Translations under genes and position numbers: made by a program | Shown here: positions 24,788 through 34,018 of the stretch, in pieces | Layout of the letters: each line of letters starts with the position of its first letter | Position numbering within the stretch: the first letter of the stretch is position 1 | Source of the DNA: Pelistega europaea | GTDB lineage: Bacteria > Pseudomonadota > Gammaproteobacteria > Burkholderiales > Burkholderiaceae_B | Assembly (NCBI RefSeq): GCF_013133775.1 | Contig: NZ_JABGBO010000001.1 | Coordinates: 186,001 to 250,000 of the forward strand | Reading direction: 5' to 3' | Length of the DNA stretch: 64,000 bases | Notes under the pieces: model-generated | Told to the model about the DNA's origin: nothing | Database searches by the model: none | The model's input: only the letters and a program-made list of their open reading frames with translations

Positions 24788-26041
24788 ATGCAATTAACCA
24801 CAAAGGCTTTAGTATTATGTATTAGTGCTGCTTTAATGAGTGCTACACCAGTGTGGGCAGCCCCTGATTTAAGTGTATCGGATATACACAAATCTTCTGT
24901 TAACCAAGAAAATGCAAATGCATGGCTTGAGGTTGATGTAGCTGCTTATGCACGCAACCTAGAAGCCATGAAAAAACATCTTGCGGGTAAGGCGCAAATT
25001 TGTGCTATTCTAAAAGCTGATGCTTATGGCAATGGTATTGATTTATTGATGCCTGCCGTGATAGCACAGAATATTCCTTGCATTGGCATCGCGAGTAATG
25101 AAGAAGCACGTATAGCTCGCAAACATGGTTATAAGGGACGTATTGTCCGTGTTCGTACAGCAACGCTAGGTGAGATTCGGGATGGATTTAAATATCACAT
25201 GGAAGAAATGTTTGGTAATCTCTCTCAAGCAAAAGCAGTAGACGCTTTGGCAGCCAAACAAGGTAAGAAACTTAAATTCCATTTGGCATTGAATTCAGGA
25301 GGGATGAATCGCAATGGTTTAGATTTGTCGATTCCTGGAGCCAAGGAGGACGCAATTGCTATGACACAATTGCCACATCTACAAATTGTTGGCATCATGA
25401 CACATTTCCCGGTGGAAGACAAAGAAGATGTTAAAAAAGGATTGGCTATTTTTGACCAAGATTGGAAATGGGTAATCGACAATGCTAAGTTAGACCGTAG
25501 CAAAATCACGATTCATGCAGCTAACTCTTTTGTTTCGCTAGAAGAGCCTAATGGTTGGTATGATATGGTACGCCCAGGAGGTATTTTATTTGGTGAAACT
25601 GCTTATAACCGACCAGAGTATGAATATATCATGTCCTTTAAAACGAAAGTAGCAAGTGTGAATAGCTACAAAAAAGGGACTACAGTTGGTTATGATCGTA
25701 CGTTTACATTGACGCGAGACTCGCGCTTGGCTAATTTGCCGTTTGGGTATTCTGATGGTTATCGACGAGTCTTTACCAACAAAGGGCATGTGTTAATTAG
25801 AGGACATAAAGTGCCAGTGGTAGGTAAAGTATCCATGAATACTACGATGGTAGATGTGACAGATTACCCTGATATTCAGGCTGATGATGAAGTGGTGATT
25901 TTTGGTAAACAGGCAGGTGCTGAAATTACACAATCAGAGGTAGAGGAAATTAATGGGGCTTTATTAGCTGACTTGTATACGGTGTGGGGAAATTCTAATC
26001 CTAAATTCCCTAAAATCAATAAAGGTATTCAACAAAAATAA
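24788..26041 (+). CDS. exported alanine racemase family (broad-spectrum type)
   Basis: A 417-residue fold-type III PLP racemase. The PLP lysine is Lys76 in AILKADAYGNG, and a GYDRTF motif near residue 300 holds the second catalytic Tyr. A signal peptide precedes the domain (MQLTTKALVLCISAALMSAT, cleavage after VWA), so it should act in the periplasm, like the broad-spectrum racemases (Bsr) of Vibrio and Pseudomonas that make non-canonical D-amino acids. Cytoplasmic Alr proteins lack this leader and are about 360 residues. The ATG at 24788 follows AAGGAG by 7 bases; an in-frame TTG at 24761 would mask the signal. Substrate range is inferred. Confidence 0.88.
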   Translation: MQLTTKALVLCISAALMSATPVWAAPDLSVSDIHKSSVNQENANAWLEVDVAAYARNLEAMKKHLAGKAQICAILKADAYGNGIDLLMPAVIAQNIPCIGIASNEEARIARKHGYKGRIVRVRTATLGEIRDGFKYHMEEMFGNLSQAKAVDALAAKQGKKLKFHLALNSGGMNRNGLDLSIPGAKEDAIAMTQLPHLQIVGIMTHFPVEDKEDVKKGLAIFDQDWKWVIDNAKLDRSKITIHAANSFVSLEEPNGWYDMVRPGGILFGETAYNRPEYEYIMSFKTKVASVNSYKKGTTVGYDRTFTLTRDSRLANLPFGYSDGYRRVFTNKGHVLIRGHKVPVVGKVSMNTTMVDVTDYPDIQADDEVVIFGKQAGAEITQSEVEEINGALLADLYTVWGNSNPKFPKINKGIQQK

Positions 26042-26057
26042 GGTACATGATGATACG

Positions 26058-26085
26058 GTGAATGGACTTTCAAGAGTCCATTCAC
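26058..26085 (+). terminator. terminator after the racemase gene
   Basis: GTGAATGGACT (26058-26068) and AGTCCATTCAC (26075-26085) form a perfect 11-bp stem with a 6-base loop, 17 bases past the stop codon. The following GTGTTT is a weak T-tract, so termination may be incomplete. Confidence 0.7.
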
Positions 26086-26115
26086 GTGTTTGGATATAGG
26101 TAATAAGGAGTATTG

Positions 26116-26751
26116 ATGCATCCTCTTGTGTTATACCTAGAAAAAACTTATGTTAGCCCTTATGCGATGTCGGTGTATGTTGCGTTAAAGGAAAAAGAAA
26201 TAGACTTTACAATTCATACGATTGATTTAGAAAAAGAAGAGAACAGACAGGATTTTTATATAGCAGTTTGTCCCACGGAAAAGATTCCCTGCTTGGAGTT
26301 GGCAACAGGGGAGTTTCTTTTTGAGTCTATGGCAATAACTGAATTTTTAGAAGATTATTACAACGATTCTAATCGGTGTCATCTTTACCCTAAAAATATC
26401 ATAGATAAGGCGAAATGTAGAAGTGTGCAATCACTAGTAAAAAGTGATTTTCTCACGATAAAAAAAGAAATGCCTTCGACCACAGTGTTTGGCATTGACA
26501 AGCCAAACTTTAAGCACTCTGATGAGTTGGAAAGAGAAATCCAGAAGTTGATTCGGGTTGCTCAGTCTACCATTCAGCATGAATGGCTTACGGAAGTATG
26601 GAGCATTGCGGATTTTGATCTGGCTTTTATGCTTAATAGGTTAGCGAAGAACGGCATTCCACTAGACCAGAAACTATCAGATTATATTGAGAAAAACTGG
26701 TCTCTATCTTCTGTTCAAAGTTGGTTGACTCTTCAGAAAACTGCTCATTGA
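26116..26751 (+). CDS. glutathione S-transferase family protein
   Basis: A 211-residue GST: an N-terminal thioredoxin fold (LYLEKTYVSPYAMSVYVALKEKEIDF, then KIPCLELATGEFLFESMAITEFLED with the cis-Pro and Glu-Ser glutathione contacts) and a helical C-terminal domain with WSIADFDLAFML. The pattern recalls YfcF-type GSTs of Proteobacteria. ATG 26116 lies 5 bases after AAGGAG. It is separated from the racemase gene by a terminator. Substrate is unknown. Confidence 0.86.
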   Translation: MHPLVLYLEKTYVSPYAMSVYVALKEKEIDFTIHTIDLEKEENRQDFYIAVCPTEKIPCLELATGEFLFESMAITEFLEDYYNDSNRCHLYPKNIIDKAKCRSVQSLVKSDFLTIKKEMPSTTVFGIDKPNFKHSDELEREIQKLIRVAQSTIQHEWLTEVWSIADFDLAFMLNRLAKNGIPLDQKLSDYIEKNWSLSSVQSWLTLQKTAH

Positions 26752-26752
26752 T

Positions 26753-27394
26753 TTATTTTGTATTCTTTTTGCCTAGTAACTTATAAGCCTCAAACCAATC
26801 TTGCATAGGTGATAAGCCCATGCCTTTGGTTAAAGTACTATAACCAAGGCAAGCAACGGGATACTGAGCTTCTGGTTCTGTTTGAAAGAATAGTTGGAGA
26901 GAGTAATCTGCCATACGAGAGAAAGCACAAAAGATAGGGCTTTCTCCTACTTTCAAATGAGGCATGGCATGGATTGTTTTAGTGACACAACTGAGCTGAT
27001 TGCCACAGGCCACTTTAATGTAGCGCAGAAGTTCGGAATGTTTAATTCCTTTTTCTTTCATTGACAAGCTCATACTCACCAAAGAATCCAAGGTTTGAGC
27101 TAAATCATCAGTTGTTTTAGTCTGTGCTGCAACCTGTAATGCGGTTAAATAGGGATTGGTAATCTCTTGTGAATGCATCGACATTTTATTTGGACAGCTT
27201 GAAGGCATTTCTAGTTTAGTCGTGCCATTGATGAGTTGCTCTCCTACAGTGACGAGTTGCTGAAATTGCTCTTCGGTGACTTGTTCAGGCGGTTGACAGA
27301 CTATATCTGCGGGAGTAGTTGCAGTAGCAACAGAAGTGAATAGGCTGCTTCCCAGTAGGGTAAGGATGAAGAAAATCACTTTCATAAGGTGCAT
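26753..27394 (-). CDS. secreted Cys-rich hypothetical protein
   Basis: I do not recognise a family. From the Met at 27394 the product is 213 residues, with a Sec signal (MKVIFFILTLLGSSLF, ending VATATTP) and a mature part that is largely helical by composition. It has about seven Cys, including CQPPEQ at the mature start, SCPNK, CGNQLSC, CAFSR and CLGYS, suggesting disulfides in the periplasm or outside. Start choice is uncertain: Met codons at 27394 and 27385 and a TTG at 27406 are in frame. Its stop nearly touches the convergent GST gene, and peptide deformylase lies upstream on the same strand 24 bases away, so it may be co-transcribed with def. Confidence 0.7.
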   Translation of the reverse strand: MHLMKVIFFILTLLGSSLFTSVATATTPADIVCQPPEQVTEEQFQQLVTVGEQLINGTTKLEMPSSCPNKMSMHSQEITNPYLTALQVAAQTKTTDDLAQTLDSLVSMSLSMKEKGIKHSELLRYIKVACGNQLSCVTKTIHAMPHLKVGESPIFCAFSRMADYSLQLFFQTEPEAQYPVACLGYSTLTKGMGLSPMQDWFEAYKLLGKKNTK

Positions 27395-27417
27395 ATACCA
27401 TCTCAAAAAGTAGCAAC

Positions 27418-27924
27418 CTAGATATTTTGCTTGGCTTGTTTTTTGATTTTGGTCTTTATCCGACTCTGTTTGAGTTGAGAAAGACGCTCGACAAATACTT
27501 TGCCCATCAAGTGGTCAAGCTCATGTTGGACACAGATAGCTAGCAAACCATCTGCATGAAATTCGTATTCTTCACCGTTTTCATTTAGGGCTTTGACTTT
27601 AACTTCAGCATGACGAGTGACTTTATCATAAATACCAGGCACAGATAAGCACCCCTCTTCATATACGGTCATCTCTTCACTGGTCCAAGTGATTTCTGGG
27701 TTAATCAACACACGCAGTTCATTACGCTCTTCGGATACATCAATGACTACTACACGCTCGTGAATATTGACTTGGGTGGCGGCCAAACCTACACCTTCTG
27801 CTTCATACATTGTCTCAGCCATATCTTTAACAAGTTGACGGATGCGATCATCAATTTGTGCAACAGGTTTAGCCACGGTATGTAAGCGAGCATCAGGATA
27901 ATGAAGAATCGGTAATAAAGCCAT
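27418..27924 (-). CDS. def: peptide deformylase
   Basis: A 168-residue type I deformylase with all three motifs: GVGLAATQ (44-51), EGCLS (90-94, metal ligand Cys92) and QHELDH (133-138, metal His and catalytic Glu). It removes the N-formyl group from nascent proteins in the cytoplasm. In many bacteria def sits next to fmt; here fmt is not adjacent, and def is divergent from dprA. Confidence 0.97.
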   Translation of the reverse strand: MALLPILHYPDARLHTVAKPVAQIDDRIRQLVKDMAETMYEAEGVGLAATQVNIHERVVVIDVSEERNELRVLINPEITWTSEEMTVYEEGCLSVPGIYDKVTRHAEVKVKALNENGEEYEFHADGLLAICVQHELDHLMGKVFVERLSQLKQSRIKTKIKKQAKQNI

Positions 27925-28286
27925 AGTTGTTTTAATAAAATCAATAAGATGAAAACAGATTATAGCGGAATTGGTGGATAGATGGAATAAGCTGTGAGAT
28001 TACTTCTTACAGAAGCAAACAGTTTTTCCATGTAGCTGTATAGTGTTTTCTGCAATTTAAAACTTTTTAGTGAGGTGCTGCTTGCCACTGAATTAATTGA
28101 AAAGGCTATAACGTCTAGGAAAAGAGAAATGGGGATTATAGAGTGAAATTTCAAAGCAAAGAGGAGGTCCTCAATGAGAAATGGGGAATACTCATATAAA
28201 GTGAGGAGGATGCTTTCATCCTTTCCTTGCTTGCTCAAAACAAATTGCTACGTATAATAGAGGACATTACCTTACAGAGGATAGTT
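27925..28286. other. divergent intergenic region (def / dprA)
   Basis: 362 bases with no credible gene. A small hairpin AGGATG-CTTT-CATCCT is at 28207-28222. A 12-base direct repeat, GAGAAATGGGGA, occurs twice in the 28120-28190 area. The dprA promoter candidate is in the right part; the def promoter is not obvious. Confidence 0.5.
28231..28258 (+). promoter_or_regulatory. putative sigma-70 promoter of dprA
   Basis: TTGCTC (28231-28236), a 16-base spacer and a consensus TATAAT (28253-28258), 28 bases before the dprA start codon. The -35 match is weak, the -10 perfect. Confidence 0.5.
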
Positions 28287-29417
28287 ATGCCTATTACATC
28301 ACCCAATCTTTCTGAGTTACATGCATGGTTGCGGTTGACACTAGAGCCTGGCTTGGGTGCGGTGTCTGCTAAAAATCTTTTGATGCGTTTTGGTCTACCA
28401 GAGGCAATTTTTGAGGCCAAGATGGTAGATTTAGGGAGTATTGTTGGTGAAAAAATGGCATTGCAGCTCAAAGCACCTTGTAGTGAGCAAATTCAGTCCC
28501 ATATTGATAAGACGCTTGTATGGTTAGAACAAGATGATCATCACATTCTTACGCTAGCTGATCAGTACTATCCTAAGCCGTTGTTAGATACCCATGACCC
28601 TCCTGTTTTGCTTTATGTAGATGGGCAATTAGCTGTTTTTGAGAAACTTGCTATGGCGATTGTAGGGACGCGTAATGCCACACTGGGAGGGGAGCAGAAT
28701 GCGCGGGCATTTGGTAAATATATCGCACAACAGGATTGGTGTGTGGTGAGTGGTCTGGCTCAAGGAATCGATGGTGCTGCGCATGAGGGTGCTTTATCAT
28801 CAGGCAAGGAGGCTGCTACTGTTGCGGTAATGGGGACTGGAATTAATCGAATCTACCCAGCACATCATCGAGATTTAGCGCTACGTATTAAGCATCAGGG
28901 GGCTTTGGTGACAGAATATCCATTAGATACCCGTGCACAGCCCTTTCAATTTCCTGCCCGTAATCGTATTGTTGCTGGACTTTCTAAAGGAGTAGTGGTT
29001 GTAGAGGCTGCTCAGCAGAGTGGTTCATTGATTACGGCACGTATGGCAGGAGAGATTGGCCGAGAGGTTTTTGCAATTCCAGGCTCAATTCACTCACCAG
29101 TTTCTCGAGGCTGTCATCAGCTTATTCGGCAGGGAGCAAAGCTTGTTGAAACAGGGCAGGATATTATCGAAGAGTTGGGCTATTTGGTGAGCAATAAAGC
29201 ACCGCAACCAGATGAGCTTTCAAAAAAAGGGAATATCCCTATTGAGTTTCGACGTATATTAGATATGATAGGGTTTGATGCGACACCACTTACAGTCATC
29301 CAGCAGTCCTTGGGTCTTAGCGATGCTGAGTTAAGTACTACTTTAATGAATATGGAATTGCAAGGGTTGCTGGTACGCTTAGCTGATGGGCGTTATCAGC
29401 AGGTGCATGGGGAATAG
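28287..29417 (+). CDS. dprA: DNA-processing protein DprA (Smf)
   Basis: A 376-residue protein with a helical N-terminal SAM-like part, the central Rossmann-fold DNA-binding core (MAIVGTRNAT, VVSGLAQGIDGAAHEGAL, TVAVMGTGINRIYPAHHRDL, FPARNRIVAGLS, GSLITARMAGEIGREVFAIPGS) and a C-terminal winged helix. DprA loads RecA onto incoming single-stranded DNA in transformation. ATG 28287 is chosen, with AGAGG 6 bases upstream; an in-frame codon at 28227 would precede the promoter. Confidence 0.95.
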   Translation: MPITSPNLSELHAWLRLTLEPGLGAVSAKNLLMRFGLPEAIFEAKMVDLGSIVGEKMALQLKAPCSEQIQSHIDKTLVWLEQDDHHILTLADQYYPKPLLDTHDPPVLLYVDGQLAVFEKLAMAIVGTRNATLGGEQNARAFGKYIAQQDWCVVSGLAQGIDGAAHEGALSSGKEAATVAVMGTGINRIYPAHHRDLALRIKHQGALVTEYPLDTRAQPFQFPARNRIVAGLSKGVVVVEAAQQSGSLITARMAGEIGREVFAIPGSIHSPVSRGCHQLIRQGAKLVETGQDIIEELGYLVSNKAPQPDELSKKGNIPIEFRRILDMIGFDATPLTVIQQSLGLSDAELSTTLMNMELQGLLVRLADGRYQQVHGE

Positions 29418-29591
29418 TGTCAATACAGGAGTGCTTGTAATACTTATTCCTCCTCAACAGATATGGATTGGGTGCTGAGCAATGACTGCCTAGAGTATAC
29501 CTTGTATTGTTGCCCTGAAGAGGGGTATTTTTGCACTCATAGCATATGTTGTTAATAGATTTTTAGTATACAGAAGAAAATAGGAGACTAA

Positions 29592-30509
29592 ATGCAGGTT
29601 TCAAAAGTAAAAATTGTTGAAGTTGGTCCTCGTGATGGACTTCAAAATGAAAAAGAATTTGTTCCTACCGAGGTCAAAGTTGAACTTATTAATCGTTTAA
29701 CAGATGCTGGCTTTTCTAATATTGAGTCTGCTTCTTTTGTTTCCCCTAAATGGGTGCCTCAGATGGCTGATGGTAGCGAAGTGATGGCACAGATTCAGCG
29801 TAAACCAGGGGTGATTTACTCCGCACTAACTCCCAATATGAAAGGACTAGAGGCAGCGATAGCAGCAAAAGCAGATGAAGTGGTGATTTTTGGGGCTGCC
29901 AGCGAGGCTTTTTCTCAGAAAAATATTAACTGTTCCATCGCTGAATCCATCGCTCGTTTTGCTCCTGTGGCTGAGGTAGCATTAGCCAATGGTATTCGTT
30001 TACGTGGAAGCATTAGCACATCATTTGGTTGTCCATATCAAGGAGAGGTTCCTGTGGAGTCTGTATTAGATGTCGTGAAGCGTATGCAGGACTTGGGAGT
30101 GCAGGAGTTTGATATTGCCGATACTATAGGGGTTGGTACTGCCAAACAAGTTTATGAAGTGATGTCACGGGTAACAGAGATTGTTTCCCCAGAACGTGTA
30201 GCAGGGCATTTTCACGATACTTATGGGCAAGCATTAGCCAATATTCTTTCATCGCTACAAGCAGGTATTCATATTTTCCACTCTTCTGTAGCTGGGTTGG
30301 GTGGTTGTCCTTATGCCAAAGGAGCTACAGGCAATGTAGCCACTGAAGATGTGTTGTATATGTTGCACGGCATGGGGATAGAGACTGGTATTGATTTAGA
30401 CAAAGTGATTGAGGCAGGAGATTTTATTTCTCGTCATTTAAATCGCCTCAATGCTAGCCGAGTAGGGCGTGCAATTCTTAATAAACGTGCGAACTCTTCA
30501 TGTAACTAG
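29592..30509 (+). CDS. mvaB: hydroxymethylglutaryl-CoA lyase
   Basis: A 305-residue TIM-barrel lyase that splits HMG-CoA into acetyl-CoA and acetoacetate. Catalytic Arg14 and metal Asp15 lie in VEVGPRDGLQNE, metal histidines in GHFHDTYG (about 206-213), and the signature SSVAGLGGCPYAKGATGN holds the active-site Cys near residue 240. The family serves leucine or mevalonate breakdown. No leucine-pathway gene is next to it; the mevalonate-type HMG-CoA reductase is 23 kb away in the same window. It is a single gene with an AGGAG ribosome site, convergent with the AraC-type gene. Confidence 0.95.
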   Translation: MQVSKVKIVEVGPRDGLQNEKEFVPTEVKVELINRLTDAGFSNIESASFVSPKWVPQMADGSEVMAQIQRKPGVIYSALTPNMKGLEAAIAAKADEVVIFGAASEAFSQKNINCSIAESIARFAPVAEVALANGIRLRGSISTSFGCPYQGEVPVESVLDVVKRMQDLGVQEFDIADTIGVGTAKQVYEVMSRVTEIVSPERVAGHFHDTYGQALANILSSLQAGIHIFHSSVAGLGGCPYAKGATGNVATEDVLYMLHGMGIETGIDLDKVIEAGDFISRHLNRLNASRVGRAILNKRANSSCN

Positions 30510-30610
30510 TTATTTACAGCTTTGTTTATAAAGGTTTTTGGCGTTTTGGTTGCTTATTTTGTCGTTGCGGTGAGGATACATCTAGTTTAACGATAAGTTT
30601 GAGGATTTTC

Positions 30611-31408
30611 TCAATCCGCATCGCAACTCACATTTAATACAGCCCGACGAGCTTTGAAATCAGAAGGTGATACTCCAAGCACTTGTTTAAACTGTCTTGT
30701 AAAGGCACTATGGTCACTATATCCACAGCGATTGGATATATCGGTAATGGAGTAATGCTTGCCCAGCAAATCTATGGCTCGTTCAATTCGTTTCTTTTGG
30801 ATATACTGTGATGGAGTAATGCCAAAGAGTTTCTTGAATGAGCGTTCAATTTGTGCTGTGGACAGACCAGAGACACATTCTAAGTCTTGCATTTTAATAA
30901 TATTTTCTAGATTGTTCTGAATGTACTGATTAATAAGGATAATTTTTTTATTCAGTGCAGGCTTATTATGATTATTAGTATCTATATCAATAGATGCTCC
31001 CATCATAGCAATAATATGGTTATTGACATCGTAGATGGGCATTTTATTTGTGATGCACCAACCAAGTTCCCCTGAAGTATAGATGTGAAGTTCAAGTTGA
31101 TTGACGATACTTTTGCCTGTAGATAATACTGTTTCGTCTTGCTGGGTATATATTTTTCCCCATTCAGAGGAGAAAACACTTTCAGAGGTTTTTCCTTCAA
31201 GCTCTTGTGCCGATAGTTGTAGTCTACATAATAAGGTTTCATTGGCGAAGCAATACTCTGCTTGTGTATTTTTAACAAAAAATACAACATTAGTCAGGGT
31301 CTGGAGCATCGGAGCGAACAGGCGCAGACTTCGCAACAAGTCTTGTAAGTCTTTGGGGCGTTCAATTTGTTGGAAAGTGGACAAAGCATCAATTTTGGCT
31401 ATATTCAT
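30611..31408 (-). CDS. AraC family regulator with PAS-like sensor domain
   Basis: A 265-residue protein. Residues 30-145 look like a PAS-type sensor (VVFFVKNTQAEYCFANETLLCRL, then IYDVNNHIIAMMGASIDI). Residues 160-258 are a double AraC helix-turn-helix (GLSTAQIERSFKKLFGITPSQYIQKKRIERA and YSITDISNRCGYSDHSAFTRQFKQVLGVSPSDF). It is divergent from the hydroxyproline operon over a 394-bp gap, so it is the likely regulator of that operon. The ligand of the PAS part is unknown. Confidence 0.86.
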   Translation of the reverse strand: MNIAKIDALSTFQQIERPKDLQDLLRSLRLFAPMLQTLTNVVFFVKNTQAEYCFANETLLCRLQLSAQELEGKTSESVFSSEWGKIYTQQDETVLSTGKSIVNQLELHIYTSGELGWCITNKMPIYDVNNHIIAMMGASIDIDTNNHNKPALNKKIILINQYIQNNLENIIKMQDLECVSGLSTAQIERSFKKLFGITPSQYIQKKRIERAIDLLGKHYSITDISNRCGYSDHSAFTRQFKQVLGVSPSDFKARRAVLNVSCDAD

Positions 31409-31802
31409 GATAATTTCAGAGAAGAAACCAAAGCATCATTGTAGGCAAAGGAAAGTAAAATCTTTATACCTATATGGAAAGTATGACAATTTATCAAAGG
31501 AAGAATGAGTTTTGACAGTTCTGCTACTAAATTCTAAATAAAAGTATAAGAAACGGGAATTGCATAGCTTGCCACAAGGTAACGGAAAAATCATATGCTT
31601 TTTTATGGTGCAAATCAAACATTTTTCACTTGGCCTTCTGTCTTTACTTGCTCTTATTAGGGAAATCGATAATATCTGAATCCCCTTATAGATGGTGATT
31701 TTGAGAGTATTGGGCTGATTTCTACATTTATTTATCGAAAATTATCAAGACGATTAGAAAGTATTTTTGTATTGTTGCTCTATTGTTTTGCAAGGAGTGC
31801 AT
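31409..31802. other. divergent intergenic region (AraC regulator / hydroxyproline operon)
   Basis: 394 bases, AT-rich, with no credible gene. A weak sigma-70-like element for the operon is TTGAGA (31701-31706), a 16-base spacer and TACATT (31723-31728). AraC-family sites are degenerate direct repeats, and I cannot name one with confidence here. Confidence 0.45.
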
Positions 31803-32759
31803 ATGCTTTCTCATTATCAAAAACTTAAATTGATTGATTCCCATACGGGAGGAGAGCCTACCCGCGTTGTGTATGAGGGTTTTCCTACTCTGGAGGGGAA
31901 GACATTAAAAGAGAAACGAGACGATTTTGAAAAACGTTTTGATTATTTGAGGAAGTCTCTAATCTTGGAACCTAGAGGTGCAGATGTGCTGGTAGGGGCT
32001 TTGCTGTGTGAGCCAGAGCATGATGATTCTGTAGCAGGGGTGATTTTCTTTAACAACGCTGGCTATTTAGGCATGTGTGGGCATGGCACTATTGGTGTAA
32101 TTGAGACTTTGCGTTATCTTGGCAGAATAGAGCCTGGCGTGCATCGGATTGATACACCTGTAGGAACCGTTGAGTGTACTTTACATGAAAATAATGAAGT
32201 CAGTGTGCGAAATGTTCCAGCTTATCGCTACAAGAAAGATGTTGTAGTCAATGTGGACGGTATTGGTGCTGTGACTGGTGATGTGGCATGGGGAGGCAAT
32301 TGGTTTTTCCTTGTTAGTAATCATGGGCAACGTGTTGCTGCTGATAATCTTGAAGAGTTGACACACTACGCATGGAAGGTTCGTCAGGCACTAGATACAC
32401 AAAAAATCCGGGGGGCCAACAATGGTCTAATTGATCATATTGAACTGTTTGCGGAAACTGAAACTGCGGATAGTCGTAGCTTTGTTCTTTGTCCTGGTAA
32501 AGCCTATGATCGCTCCCCTTGTGGTACTGGCACTAGTGCTAAATTAGCCTGTTTAGCAGCGGATAAAAAACTTGCCCCACAGACACAGTGGATACAAGAA
32601 AGTGTTATCGGTAGTCATTTCAAAGCATCTTATCAGTTAATGGAAGGAGACAATCAGCATATTGTCCCAACTATTACTGGTCGTGCTTATATCCATGCAG
32701 ATAGCACCTTATTGCTAGATGACGAAGATCCATTTAAACATGGGATTGTGACGGCATGA
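31803..32759 (+). CDS. 4-hydroxyproline 2-epimerase (proline racemase superfamily)
   Basis: A 318-residue proline-racemase-fold enzyme with both catalytic cysteines: Cys92 in [12 protein letters not shown] and Cys240 in [12 protein letters not shown]. The Cys/Cys pair marks racemase/epimerase activity, whereas Cys/Thr members are dehydratases. In this operon it should convert trans-4-hydroxy-L-proline to cis-4-hydroxy-D-proline. The ATG at 31803 follows AAGGAG by 5 bases; an upstream in-frame start at 31767 lacks a site. The end overlaps the next gene by 4 bases. Confidence 0.92.
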   Translation: MLSHYQKLKLIDSHTGGEPTRVVYEGFPTLEGKTLKEKRDDFEKRFDYLRKSLILEPRGADVLVGALLCEPEHDDSVAGVIFFNNAGYLGMCGHGTIGVIETLRYLGRIEPGVHRIDTPVGTVECTLHENNEVSVRNVPAYRYKKDVVVNVDGIGAVTGDVAWGGNWFFLVSNHGQRVAADNLEELTHYAWKVRQALDTQKIRGANNGLIDHIELFAETETADSRSFVLCPGKAYDRSPCGTGTSAKLACLAADKKLAPQTQWIQESVIGSHFKASYQLMEGDNQHIVPTITGRAYIHADSTLLLDDEDPFKHGIVTA

Positions 32760-34003
32760 ATGAAACACAAACCTTCTCAGTAGCTGTTGTTGGTGGTGGT
32801 ATTGTTGGTTTAAGCATTGCACTGACATTACAGCAAGCAGGTGAGCGAGTGGTTATTTTTGACAAAGATGCTTTAACCTCTGGAGCTTCTTGGGGGAATG
32901 CAGGACATATAGCCACTGAGCAAGTTTTTCCAATTGCCTCGTTGGCAACATTAAAACAAGTTCCCAAGATGCTGATGGATCCTTTAAGTCCTTTGCGTTT
33001 AGATTGGAAGTATTTGCCAACAATTTTCCCTTGGTTAATGCGGTTGGTGTGGAATATGCGACCATCTAAAGCATATGCCATTCATCAAGCCCTGAAAGTA
33101 TTAAATGATAGAAGCCTTGAGGCTTGGCAACAGTTTGTACAACAGTGGGAATGCAAGGATTACTTGGCAGTCAAGGGGTCTTTACTTGTTACTGAAAAAA
33201 CAGAAAATGTCCAAGTACTGCAATCTGAGGTGGATAAGTTCCAATCTATCGGAATAGACGCTCGGTGGCTTAACAAAGTAGAGTTACACGATAAAGAGCC
33301 TAATCTTCATGACAATTTATTGGGGGGTATTTTCTTTCCTCAGACTGGGCATGTGCACAATATTCCTCAACTTATGCAGATTTTAAAGAACAAGTTTTTG
33401 CAACTGGGGGGTACAGTAAGGGAACATACTGAGGTTTTGGATATACAGAATCGGAGTAATGGTTTAGCGGTGGTGGTGCAAGGAGACTCTATCCAGACAA
33501 AACGTATCATTATTGCCGCTGGGGCATTTTCCAAGAAATGGGCAAAGCTATTGACAGGTATTGATGTACCATTGGATACAGAGCGTGGTTATCACTTGAT
33601 GCTTCCTTCTGCCCAAAATCTGCTTTCTATTCCTGTCACTAGTTATGAACGTCGCTTTATCATGACCCCCATGGATCAGGGCTTGCGTTTAGCTGGTACT
33701 GTGGAGTATGCAGGACTTGATGCTGCTCCAAATATGCCAAGGGCAACACAACTCTATACCTTGGCAAAACCATTATTGAAGATTCCGTTAAGTGCTGAAA
33801 ATAGCCAACCCTGGATGGGTTTTCGACCTTCCATCTCAGATTCTTTACCCGTGATTGATAAAAAAGAGCAAGTGATTTTTGCATTTGGACATCAACATTT
33901 GGGTCTAACACAAGCACCACTAACAGCGCAGTTAGTGAAACAACTTTACTTTAACGAACCAACAGCTTTTGATCTTAATGCTTATCGTCTAGATCGATTC
34001 TAA
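32756..34003 (+). CDS. FAD-dependent D-hydroxyproline dehydrogenase
   Basis: A 415-residue D-amino-acid oxidase-family flavoprotein. The dinucleotide motif [10 protein letters not shown] starts near residue 11, followed by [11 protein letters not shown], and a GMRP-like end is replaced by [13 protein letters not shown] with [11 protein letters not shown] near the C-terminus. It is related to DadA. Between a hydroxyproline epimerase and a pyrroline deaminase its likely substrate is cis-4-hydroxy-D-proline, yielding 1-pyrroline-4-hydroxy-2-carboxylate, with electrons passed to the respiratory chain. It starts inside the stop of the epimerase gene (ATGA). Confidence 0.9.
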   Translation: MNETQTFSVAVVGGGIVGLSIALTLQQAGERVVIFDKDALTSGASWGNAGHIATEQVFPIASLATLKQVPKMLMDPLSPLRLDWKYLPTIFPWLMRLVWNMRPSKAYAIHQALKVLNDRSLEAWQQFVQQWECKDYLAVKGSLLVTEKTENVQVLQSEVDKFQSIGIDARWLNKVELHDKEPNLHDNLLGGIFFPQTGHVHNIPQLMQILKNKFLQLGGTVREHTEVLDIQNRSNGLAVVVQGDSIQTKRIIIAAGAFSKKWAKLLTGIDVPLDTERGYHLMLPSAQNLLSIPVTSYERRFIMTPMDQGLRLAGTVEYAGLDAAPNMPRATQLYTLAKPLLKIPLSAENSQPWMGFRPSISDSLPVIDKKEQVIFAFGHQHLGLTQAPLTAQLVKQLYFNEPTAFDLNAYRLDRF

Positions 34004-34018
34004 CACTAGGAGAATGAT

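Noticed and set aside
27960-28238. Minus-strand open frame between def and dprA
   Set aside because: No recognisable protein features; it lies in a divergent promoter region of AT-rich sequence.
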